NCBI GenBank assembly: GCA_965200535.1
Contig: CBDAUF010000002.1
Coordinates: forward strand, 1,240,001-1,304,000
DNA length: 64,000 nt
DNA from: MPNO01 sp965200535
Lineage (GTDB): Bacteria > Pseudomonadota > Alphaproteobacteria > MPNO01
Direction: 5' to 3'
A program made the position numbers and the translations under genes. Below, piece by piece: positions 27,852 to 35,952 of the stretch; within the stretch, counting starts at the first letter, position 1, and the number at the start of each line of letters is the position of its first letter. A model generated the notes under the pieces. The model did not search any database, was not told the origin of the DNA, and saw only the letters and a list, made by a program, of their open reading frames with translations.

Positions 27852-29009
27852 TCATTCCGCGGCGGTCCGTACGCGCCTCGGCACCTCCAGGCCGAAAAAC
27901 GAGACCGCGTTGGCATGCAGCAGACGGTATTTCTGCTCGTCGGTCAGTTGCTTGCTCCGAAACAGAGCGTCGGGCCGGCCGTAGTCCTCGCAGTCGAAAT
28001 GGGGCAGGTCGGACGACTAGGCCACCGCGCGCCCGTCGAAGAAATCGATCGTCGTCGGCAGGATCGCCTCTTCCGCCTCGACGGTGACGAGGCAGCGGTC
28101 GCGGAAGGTCTCCAGCGGATCGGCCGCCATCTCCGGCATCATCCACCCCATGTCCTCCCATTTCTCGCGCAGTTTGGAGATCCAGAACGGCGCCCAGCCC
28201 GCCCCGGCCTCGAAGAAGCCGACCCGGAGGTCCGGATACCGGTCGAGGATCCCGTAGGACAGGATGCCGGCGGCCGAGATCATCGCCTCGCAGACATGGG
28301 TGGTCATGTGATAGGGCGCAAAACGGCCCGAGAAGCGCTCGGCCGCGAGCCCGCGGTCGGCGATCACCGCGGCGCCCGTGTGGGTGCAGAACGGTACACC
28401 GAGCGCGGCCATGGTCTCGAAAAAGGGCTCGTAGAACGGGTGGTAGAGCGGCTGCGGGCCGTGCACGCCGGACGGTGCGAATATCGCCACCGCGCCGAGG
28501 GTCTCGACCGCGTAGCGCGCCTCCATCGCCGCAAGCACCGGATCGGCGAGCGGGACGGTGGCGGTGTTCCACAGACGGGAGCCGTCGGCAGAGCAGAACT
28601 CGGCCACATAACGATTGACGCCGCGGCAGATGCCGGCCGCCGCCTCGCCGGGCTGAATCGAGCCCGAAAACAGGCCCTGGCTCGGAAAGATTACCGAACC
28701 GTAGACCCCCTGTTCGTCCATCACCGCGAGCCGCGCCTTGGGGTCGAAGCCGACCGGGTCGCCCTCGGCGAACTTCTTCGGCGTCCGGCCGTTCTCCCGG
28801 AAGGCGCCCGGGGTGATGGTCTCGCCCCACGACATTCCCGGCGGCTGCGGCATGTACTTGCCGCCGATGTAGAACAGTTCGGACGTGCCTTGGTCGAGCA
28901 TGCGCGGCGCGTAATGGCGCCACGGCGGATCGACCAGCGCCGCAAGCCGCTCGAGATTCTCGCTCAGATGGCTGTCCGCATCGATGATCGGGTACTCGAT
29001 TCCCGCCAT
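27852..29009 (-). pseudogene. Amidohydrolase (PF04909 type) interrupted by an amber codon
   Basis: The frame from the ATG at 29009 encodes an amidohydrolase-2 barrel: the metal motif DADSHLSE (residues 10-17), GVYGSVIFPSQ, VPFCTHTG and GILDRYPDLRVGFFEAG. At 28017-28019 a TAG stops it after 330 residues. The same frame then continues for 54 codons to a TGA at 27852-27854 and begins SSDLPHFDCEDYGRPDA, which is the expected C-terminal part with the conserved metal-binding aspartate (S/G-S-D-x-P-H). No start or ribosome-binding site precedes the tail. I therefore call one gene with a nonsense mutation; the short product would lack a catalytic residue. A sequencing error at this base cannot be excluded. 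Confidence 0.83.
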
Positions 29010-29043
29010 GATCTCCTTTCTCCGTCCACGGCGCCGGAAACGC

Positions 29044-31437
29044 TCAGCCCGCGCCGCGCCGGGCGTTCTCGATCAGCCGGTGTATCCGGCCCGGGGTCAG
29101 GGGCGCCTCCACGATCTCGACGCCCAGCGGGGCGAGCGCGTCGGCAACGGCGTTGGCGACCGCTGCGAGCGCGCCAATCGTTCCGCCTTCCCCGAGCCCG
29201 CGAAACCCGCCCAGCGTTTCGGGCAGGGCGGTATCGAGGTGGGTGACGCCCATCCTCGGGATATCGCATGAGCCGGGGACGACGTAATCGGCAAGGCTGG
29301 CGGTGAGGAGTTGGCCGCCCTCGTCGTAGACCAGCTCTTCCATCAGCGCTGCACCGATCCCCTGGGCGATGCCGCCGTGCGCCTGGCCGTCGGCGATCAG
29401 CGGGTTTATCACCCTGCCGCAATCCTCCGCCGCCGCGTAGCGTTCCACGGTGACCCGGTAGGTTTCCCTGTCGACTTCGACCGCCGCGATATGGGTCGCC
29501 GATGTCGTGGTCGCGGTAAACGGATCGTAGACCCGGGTCGCCTCGAGGTTGCCGATCTCGTCGCGGATCGGCTTGGGCACCCGCCCCATGTCCGAGTAGA
29601 CCGCCTTCGCCAGGGTCTGGAGACTCATGGACCGGTCGGTGCCGACGACGCGGATTTCGCTGCCGGCGATCTCGATATCGTGTTCGGCGGCTTCCAGCAG
29701 GTGGGCGGCGCAGCGGACGATCTTTTCGCGGACTCCGCGCGCGGCCAGGATCGCCGCTCCGCCGCCGAGGACGGCGCTGCGGCTGGCGTAGGTGCCGGTC
29801 ATATGGCCGAGGACGGCGCTATCGCCGGTCGTGACCTCGACATCGTCGAGTTCGACGCCGAGTTCTTCGGCGACGATCTGGGTGAGGGTGGTCTCGATGC
29901 CCTGGCCCTGCGAGGGAACGCCGAAGGCGGCGGTTACCGCTCCGGTCGCGTCGACCGCCACCGACGCGGTCTCGGTTCCGGTGTTGACCGGCATGCCGGG
30001 CGCCGCCGAAATCCGCGATCCCAGTCCGGTGAGTTCGGCGTACGAGGCGATCCCGATGCCGACCAGGCGCCCCTCGGCCCTGGCCCGCTCCTGTTCGGCG
30101 CGGAGGGTGTCGTAGCCGATCTCGCGGCAGGCCGTTTCCAGACACTCGACGAAGCCCGACCGGTCCCACACGATCCCCGACGCCGTGCGGTAGGGAAATT
30201 CGCCGTTGGCGACCAGGTTGCGGCGGCGGATCTCGACCGGATCGAGCCCGAGCTCCCGCGCCGCCATGTCCATCATCCGCTCCATGACGAACGTGGAGAT
30301 CGGTCGGCCGACGCCGCGGTAGGGACCGCCGGCGGGTTTCGCCGTCGCCACCGACCGCGCCCGGGCGCGGTATTGCTGCACCCTGTAGGGGCCGGGCAGG
30401 AAGCTCACCACCTGCACCGGCTCGATGCAGGCGGTCCACGGGTAAACCGAGTAGGCCCCGACGTCGCACATCGCGTCGGCCTCGAGCGCGACGATCCTGC
30501 CGTCCCTGTCGACGCCGAGTGCGCTCTCCAGGATCTCGTCGAAGGCCTGGGTGGTGGAGCGCAGATCCTCCCGGCGGTCGCCGAACCACTTGACCGGTCG
30601 ATCGAGCAGCAGGGCGACCGCCGCCAGGCAGATCTCTTCCGGATAGAGGGCGGTCTTGGCGCCGAATCCACCGCCCACATCCGGCGCCGAGACGCGGATA
30701 CGGCTGCCCGGCAGCGACAGGATCTCGGCGAGTGCGTCGCGGACGATGCCCGGCACCTGGGTGGTCGAGCACAGGTCGAGCACCCGCGACCGGCGATCGT
30801 AATGCGCAACTGCCCCGCGGGCCTCAAGCGCCATCGGCGCCTTGCGGTGCACCCGGAACCGCCCGCCGACGCGGACGTCGGCGCCCGCCATCGCTTGCTC
30901 CGGATCTCCGCGGCCGAAGGCGCGGGCAGCGAGCACGTTGGTGCCGGCATCGTCGTGCAGCAGCGGCGCGCCGGCGGCCGCCCGTTCCGGGTCGGTGTGG
31001 CAGGCCGCCGGGTCGATATCGAGCGCGATGCGCTCCGCCGCGTCTTCCGCGCGGTAGCGGCTGTCCGCGACCACCGCGGCGACCGGCTCCCCTGTATAGC
31101 GCACCACCTCCACGGCGAGCGGATGGAGCGGGGTCGGATAGTAGTCCGTCATGCGAGAGGTCGCGCGGATCGGGCGCGCGACTTCGGCGAGGTCTTCGGC
31201 GGTAAACACGGCGACGACGCCGGGCATGGACCTGGCCTCCGTCGCGTCGATCCGGTTCAGGCTGCCATGCGCGATATCGGACCGGCGGAATGCGACGTGG
31301 CAAAGCCCGTGCAGGCGCCGGTCGTCGATGAAGTCGCCCAGGCCGCGCAGCAGCCGGCGGTCCTCGCGCCGGGTGATACGCGCACCGACCAGACCGGGGC
31401 GCGACAGCACGGGGTCCGGAGCGGACGGCATCGGCAT
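29044..31437 (-). CDS. Xanthine dehydrogenase-family Mo-cofactor large subunit
   Basis: A 797-residue molybdopterin-binding subunit of the aldehyde oxidase / CO dehydrogenase family. Seen are the N-terminal hammerhead (GLGDFIDDRRLHGLCHVAF), PDVGGGFGAKTALYPEE near residue 255, GGPYRGVGRP near 370 and the catalytic glutamate region GLGEGGTIGA near 750. These enzymes hydroxylate aldehydes, purines or N-heterocycles. The FeS and FAD subunits that normally accompany it are not in this window, which is unusual. It lies 17 bp downstream of malonyl-CoA decarboxylase in the same operon. The substrate is unknown. Confidence 0.87.
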   Translation of the reverse strand: MPMPSAPDPVLSRPGLVGARITRREDRRLLRGLGDFIDDRRLHGLCHVAFRRSDIAHGSLNRIDATEARSMPGVVAVFTAEDLAEVARPIRATSRMTDYYPTPLHPLAVEVVRYTGEPVAAVVADSRYRAEDAAERIALDIDPAACHTDPERAAAGAPLLHDDAGTNVLAARAFGRGDPEQAMAGADVRVGGRFRVHRKAPMALEARGAVAHYDRRSRVLDLCSTTQVPGIVRDALAEILSLPGSRIRVSAPDVGGGFGAKTALYPEEICLAAVALLLDRPVKWFGDRREDLRSTTQAFDEILESALGVDRDGRIVALEADAMCDVGAYSVYPWTACIEPVQVVSFLPGPYRVQQYRARARSVATAKPAGGPYRGVGRPISTFVMERMMDMAARELGLDPVEIRRRNLVANGEFPYRTASGIVWDRSGFVECLETACREIGYDTLRAEQERARAEGRLVGIGIASYAELTGLGSRISAAPGMPVNTGTETASVAVDATGAVTAAFGVPSQGQGIETTLTQIVAEELGVELDDVEVTTGDSAVLGHMTGTYASRSAVLGGGAAILAARGVREKIVRCAAHLLEAAEHDIEIAGSEIRVVGTDRSMSLQTLAKAVYSDMGRVPKPIRDEIGNLEATRVYDPFTATTTSATHIAAVEVDRETYRVTVERYAAAEDCGRVINPLIADGQAHGGIAQGIGAALMEELVYDEGGQLLTASLADYVVPGSCDIPRMGVTHLDTALPETLGGFRGLGEGGTIGALAAVANAVADALAPLGVEIVEAPLTPGRIHRLIENARRGAG

Positions 31438-31454
31438 GATCGGGGTCCGGCCCG

Positions 31455-32873
31455 CTATTTCAGAAGGGCGCGGAACCTCGACGATGCCGGGATTTCGCCC
31501 GCCCCCGTATAGGCTTCGTGGTTCCCGGCGATGTCGTCGATGTCGTAAAGGTAGTTGATCATCATTCCGGCGGACTGGGCGAGGCCCCTGGCCGAGGTAT
31601 CGGCGAGCCAGTTGAGACGTTCCATGCGCGCTCCGTTGGAGAGGTGAAAATGCGCGACGCGGTCGAGCGCGGTCCCCGATTCGCGCTTTTCCCGCGCGAG
31701 ATACCGTGCGCAGAGGCGGGTGAGGGGCGGCGCAAGCGCCTTGGCCAGCGCCGGGTCCTCGTGCCAACCGGGGTGCGCGAGCAGGCCGGCGAGGCGTTCG
31801 GCATCGTCCTCGGCGTCGTGGAACGCAGCGAGCGCGCGCCGTTCCCCCCGCGTCAGCAATCCCTCCGGAGAGGTTTCGAGATACCGTTCGAGCCAGGCCC
31901 GGAAACCGGGGATCGGCGAGAGCGTGGAGAAGGTGTCGATGGCGCGAGTCTCGGCCGCGAGCTGATCGACCACCCGCTTGATCAGGAACCCGCCGAAGCC
32001 GATGCCGTCGAGCCCGCGCTGGCAGTTCGAGATCGAATAGAAGATCGCCGTATCGGCGGCGGCGGCCGGCGCCGATTCCCCGCGCGGCGCGAGCAGCGAC
32101 TGGATGTTGTCGGCGATGCCCGCGGTGAACGCGATCTCCACGAAGATCAGCGGCTCGTCCGGCATTCTCGGATGAAAATAAGCGTAGCAGCGGCGGTCCA
32201 CGCCGAGCCGCGATTTCATCTCGCTCCAGTCCGAGATGCGGTGGACGGCCTCGTACTCGATCAGCTTCTCGACGATGGCGGCGGGGGTGTCCCAGGTGAC
32301 CTGCCGAAGCTCGAGGAAGCCGACATCGAACCAGCTCGCGAGCAGCGCCTTGAGGTCCATTCCGAGGTCGGCGAACACTTCGTCCGAGGCGGCGAGATCG
32401 AGCAGCGTAGCCCGCATGTCGACGAGGAACTTGACGCCGTCCGGCAGCGCGTTGAACTGGGTCAGCAGGCGCAGTCTCGGCGGGTCGAGAGCTGCGCGGA
32501 GCTGGCGTTCCCGCTGCTTGCGTCCGCCCCAGTCGTCGAGTTCGTCGAGTCCGGCGGCGGCGGCGGTCACCGCGTGGGGGTCGGTGTCGAACTCGGTCGC
32601 GAGGATGCGGAGAAACCGCGCCCGCCCCTGTTCGGTGAGCGAGAGGTAGGCCCGGCCGAGCGCGGCGGCCCGGGCGCGCGCCGACACCTCCCCGCCGCGG
32701 CCCTCGAGACAGGCGCGCATCCGTTCGCGCACCCGGTCAGCGTCGCGGTCGGGAAGGTCGGGGTGCAGCGGGCTGTCCGCATCGTCGCCGGCGTGCGGCG
32801 CGATATCGCGCCATTGGCCGAGGATGCGCTGGAACGCCCTCTGCAGCAGGCCCTCCCGGTTGCCGGAACTCAT
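31455..32873 (-). CDS. Malonyl-CoA decarboxylase
   Basis: A 472-residue GNAT-fold decarboxylase that turns malonyl-CoA into acetyl-CoA and CO2. An N-terminal helical domain precedes the catalytic part, with the conserved serine region YSISNCQRGLDGIGFG (about residue 280) and the histidine in VAHFHLSNGARMERLNW (about residue 410). Length fits the bacterial MatA/MCD family. Its ATG overlaps the stop of the AtzE-like amidase (ATGA), so the two are co-translated. This links the amidase product to malonate metabolism (inference). Confidence 0.92.
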   Translation of the reverse strand: MSSGNREGLLQRAFQRILGQWRDIAPHAGDDADSPLHPDLPDRDADRVRERMRACLEGRGGEVSARARAAALGRAYLSLTEQGRARFLRILATEFDTDPHAVTAAAAGLDELDDWGGRKQRERQLRAALDPPRLRLLTQFNALPDGVKFLVDMRATLLDLAASDEVFADLGMDLKALLASWFDVGFLELRQVTWDTPAAIVEKLIEYEAVHRISDWSEMKSRLGVDRRCYAYFHPRMPDEPLIFVEIAFTAGIADNIQSLLAPRGESAPAAAADTAIFYSISNCQRGLDGIGFGGFLIKRVVDQLAAETRAIDTFSTLSPIPGFRAWLERYLETSPEGLLTRGERRALAAFHDAEDDAERLAGLLAHPGWHEDPALAKALAPPLTRLCARYLAREKRESGTALDRVAHFHLSNGARMERLNWLADTSARGLAQSAGMMINYLYDIDDIAGNHEAYTGAGEIPASSRFRALLK

Positions 32874-34186
32874 GATCGGACGACTCCCTCCTCTCGCAGT
32901 TTCGCCGCGGCGCGCAACAGATACCCGTCCTTGCCCGGCGCCGCCACAAGTTGGACGCCGGGTGCGAACGGTTCCCGGTCCGGCACCGGGACCGACATCG
33001 CAGGGTAGCCGAGAAACGAGAACGGCGCGGTATAGCGCCCGAGCGTTCCCCGGACCGGCACCATCCGGCCGTCGACCTCGATGGAGGTTTGCCCGATCTT
33101 GGTCGGCGGAAACGGGGTCGTCGGCGCAATCAGTATGTCGGTGTCCAGGAACACGGCCCGCATGATGTCCCGGTAGCGCCGGCGGAAGCGCTGCGCCCCG
33201 GCGACCCAGACCGACGGGATCATCGTTGCCGCGATCCACCGGGCGCGGGTGAACTGGTCGAAGTCGGCGATGCGCGTCCTGATATCGTCCAGGTGAAGCG
33301 ACGCGGCCTCGGCGGACGTCACAAGAAGGGCGGCGGCGACGGCCCGGCCGCTCTCCGGAATCTCCGCGCCGCGGTCCGCGCCGAGGCATTCGGCGACGCG
33401 CCGGACGGCGGCAAAGACCCGCGGTACGCCTCCGGCGGCGAAATGGCCGCCGGCGACGGCGACGCGAAGCCCGTCGAGCGGTGCGCCGATATGCGGCGCC
33501 AGCGGACCGGGCTCGTCGGGGTCCGCCGTCGGATCGCGCGCATCCGGCCCCTGGATCGCATCGAGCGCGGCCGCCGTGTCCTCCAGGGTCGCCGCGAGGA
33601 CGCCGACATGGTCGAAGCTCCAGGCGAGAGGCGCCACGCCCGCCCGCGAGACCCGCCCGTAGGTCGGCTTGTAGCCGTAGATTCCGCAAAGCGCCGCCGG
33701 AACCCTGACGGAGCCGTTGGTATCCGAGCCGAGCGCAAACGGCACCAGACCGCCGGCGACGGCAGCCGCCGACCCGCTCGACGAACCGCCGGCCACGTAG
33801 TCGGGATCGTGAGGGTTGCGCACCGCGCCGTAATGCGCGTTCTCGCCGGTGAAGCCGTAGGCGAACTCGTCCATATGCGCGATGCCCACCGGGATGGCGC
33901 CCGCGTCCTTGAGCCGGGCCACCGCCGTCGCGTCACGGGCGGCGGGTGCGGAGTCGGCCCGGAGTATGGACCCCGCGCGGGTCGGCCGCCCGGCGATATC
34001 GAACAGGTCCTTGACTGCGAACGGCTTGCCGGCGAGCGGGCCTCGGGCAGCGCCGTTTCCGTCCACCTTGCGCGCCGCCTCGATCGCATCCCCGGCGAGC
34101 ACGTCGGCGAGGGCGTTGATCCGCGGGTTCTCGCGTTGAATGCGTTCCAGCGCCGCCGCGACCGCCGTTTCGGCCGGCCCCGTCAC
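32870..34186 (-). CDS. AtzE-family amidase (carboxybiuret hydrolase-like)
   Basis: A 438-residue amidase-signature enzyme. The Ser-cisSer-Lys triad is visible: Lys in GKPFAVKDLFD (about residue 59), GGSSSGSAAAVAGG (about 133-146) and GSDTNGSVRVPAALCG. The stretch MDEFAYGFTGENAHYGAVRNPHD is strikingly like AtzE, which hydrolyses 1-carboxybiuret with the small subunit AtzG. The GTG start overlaps the stop of an AtzG-like gene (GTGA), supporting a heteromeric enzyme. The natural substrate may be another ureido or malonamate compound; no cyanuric acid genes are present. Confidence 0.88.
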   Translation of the reverse strand: MTGPAETAVAAALERIQRENPRINALADVLAGDAIEAARKVDGNGAARGPLAGKPFAVKDLFDIAGRPTRAGSILRADSAPAARDATAVARLKDAGAIPVGIAHMDEFAYGFTGENAHYGAVRNPHDPDYVAGGSSSGSAAAVAGGLVPFALGSDTNGSVRVPAALCGIYGYKPTYGRVSRAGVAPLAWSFDHVGVLAATLEDTAAALDAIQGPDARDPTADPDEPGPLAPHIGAPLDGLRVAVAGGHFAAGGVPRVFAAVRRVAECLGADRGAEIPESGRAVAAALLVTSAEAASLHLDDIRTRIADFDQFTRARWIAATMIPSVWVAGAQRFRRRYRDIMRAVFLDTDILIAPTTPFPPTKIGQTSIEVDGRMVPVRGTLGRYTAPFSFLGYPAMSVPVPDREPFAPGVQLVAAPGKDGYLLRAAAKLREEGVVRS

Positions 34187-34383
34187 GGCCGGAAGACCGC
34201 CGGCGGATCGGGAGCGTCGGGCGGATCGAAGCCCTCGATCTGTTCGAAAAGTGCAGAGAAATGCGCGAAATTGGCGGCGACCGCCTGCCGCAGCGCGGGG
34301 TCGAGGGGAACGCCGATCACGATCGCGGCCCGATCGACGAACGCTTCCATGTCCGTTTCCACGATCCTTTCCGTCCTTTCCAT
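34183..34383 (-). CDS. AtzG-like small subunit (DUF4089)
   Basis: A 66-residue helical protein with AFVDRAAIVIGVPLDPALR and a proline-rich tail ending AVFRP, the form of AtzG/DUF4089, the small partner of AtzE amidases. I chose the ATG at 34383 because a GGGAGATGAAGAG site lies before it and a promoter places the transcript start near 34400; earlier starts (34398, 34407) would be almost leaderless. It is the first gene of the atzG-atzE-MCD-Mo-hydroxylase operon. Confidence 0.8.
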   Translation of the reverse strand: MERTERIVETDMEAFVDRAAIVIGVPLDPALRQAVAANFAHFSALFEQIEGFDPPDAPDPPAVFRP

Positions 34384-34406
34384 CTCTTCATCTCCCATGG
34401 TTGGCA

Positions 34407-34435
34407 AATATACCCGATTTAATTCTCCTGGTCAA
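34407..34435 (-). promoter_or_regulatory. Sigma-70 promoter of the atzG-like operon
   Basis: On the minus strand TTGACC (34435-34430) and TATATT (34412-34407) are separated by exactly 17 bp, each matching the consensus at five of six positions. The predicted start is near 34400. The region is markedly AT-rich compared with its surroundings. Confidence 0.65.
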
Positions 34436-34442
34436 GAAAAAT

Positions 34443-34458
34443 TTGTCATAAAGAACAA
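34443..34458. promoter_or_regulatory. Candidate operator, TTGT-N8-ACAA
   Basis: The inverted repeat TTGTCATAAAGAACAA lies 7 bp upstream of the -35 of the minus-strand operon and 150 bp before the plus-strand peptidase-like gene. Its arms resemble GntR-family sites. No regulator gene is nearby. Confidence 0.4.
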
Positions 34459-34611
34459 TTTATCGCCGTTCATGCACGATCTTATGGGTACAATGCGGCC
34501 TCGCCGGCCTTGCCGCACCGTCCTTCGGCCGGGCAGCGGCGTGCGGCTGGACGGCGTTGCCGACCGGCGGCGTTTTCGGCAGATTCGGATCGACCGGAAA
34601 GGATGGATGCC

Positions 34612-35952
34612 ATGACGGCGCACACCTCGGTTGCGACCCGCCCCCTTCCGCTGGACCGACGGCGGCGCGATGCCGTCGAGCGCGCTGCTGCATCGGTCGA
34701 CGAGATGTGGATGCGCGATCTCCTCGTCCGCTTGGTCGAGACGCCGAGCCCGTTCGGCGAGGAGCGGACGATCGCCGGCGTGCTGGCGGCGGAAATGGAC
34801 AAGATCGGCCTTGCCGCCGGGGTCCAGCCGCTCGATCCGCGTTCGGCGAACGCCGTCGGGCGGCACGAGGGCGGGCGAGACGGGCCGGAACTGCTGCTGT
34901 TCGCGCCGCTCGACAGCCCCTTCACCGGCCGCGCGGAGGACGAGGTGCCCTGGGTGGGCGACGTCCTCCCCGACCACATGACGCCGCGCGCGGTTGTCGG
35001 CGAAGGCACGGTGACGGGCCTGAGCGCCGACAATCCCAAGGCTCATATCGTCTGCATTCTCGCAGCCCTGCGCGCCGTGCTGTCTTCCGGGATCGAGCTC
35101 CCGGGCGGTTTGACCGCCGCGTTCGGCGCCGGCGGGGCGCCGGCCGGCCCCAGGCCCGGCGACGACCGCCCGGTCGTCGGCCACGGGCGCGGCTGCCGGC
35201 ACATGCTGAGCCGCGGACTCGACAGCGACTTCGCCATCGTCGCCAAGCCGGGCTATGCCGTTGCCTGGGAAGAGGTCGGGTTGTGCTGGTTCCGCGTGCG
35301 CGTCCGCGGCGTGCAGACCTATGTCGGGCGCAAGCATGTGCTCGCCTACCGCAATCCGATTGCCGACGCGGCCCATGTGATCGCCGGCCTCGAATCCTGG
35401 TTCGACGAGTACGCCAGGCGCCACACCGACGGGCTGGTCGCGCCGCAGGGAGCCGTCGGTGCGGTGCAGGGTGGCTGGACCTACAAGCCGTCGATGGTCC
35501 CCGCGGCCTGCGACCTTTACGTCGATCTGCGCATCAGCCCGTGAACCACGCCCGCCGAGGCGAGACGGGAACTGGAGGAGGCGCTCGCCGGGATCGCCGC
35601 CGCACGCGACGGTCTGTCGTTCGCATGCGAGACGCTTCTCGAAATCCCCGGCTGCGGCACCGACCCGGAAAACTGGATCGTCCAGTCGGCGATCCGCGGT
35701 TTCGAGGACACCGAGGGCAGGCCGCACGCGCCCTTCCTCGAGACCAGCGGACAGACGGAGGCGGTGATCCTGCGCGCCGCCGGGATACCGACCGCCCGGT
35801 TCGGCCTGCCGGCGGCGATGACGGCCGCGGCCGGGCGCCCGCGCCACACGATGGGGGTGGTGGAGACCGCCGGGATGAAGCGCTTCGCCCGTTGCCTCGT
35901 CTATGCCATCGTTGACACATGCACCCGCTCGAGGGCAGAGGTTGGGCTATGA
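34612..35952 (+). pseudogene. M20 (ArgE/DapE)-like peptidase gene interrupted by TGA
   Basis: The ATG at 34612 has GGAAAGG at suitable distance. The frame encodes 310 residues resembling an M20 deacetylase/peptidase (LVRLVETPSPFGEERTIAG, GEGTVTGLSADNPKAH, lid-domain region) and ends at TGA 35542-35544. The same frame then continues 135 codons with TTPAEARRELEEALAG, then GIPTARFGLPAAM and RPRHTMGV, the normal C-terminal half, to the TGA at 35950-35952. The next gene starts inside that second stop (ATGA), as expected if the full frame was once translated. The metal-ligand HxD is replaced by APLDS and the usual Glu-Glu pair is not seen, so even the intact protein may not have been a standard M20 enzyme. 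A base error cannot be excluded. Confidence 0.78.

Noticed and set aside
28017..28019. Pyrrolysine or programmed read-through at the amber codon
   Set aside because: Amidohydrolases are not known pyrrolysine proteins, no downstream insertion element is evident, and the organism type does not use it. A nonsense mutation is simpler.
35542..35544. Selenocysteine at the opal codon
   Set aside because: The position, just after a beta-strand of the lid region, is not catalytic in M20 enzymes and no SECIS-like hairpin is obvious after it.
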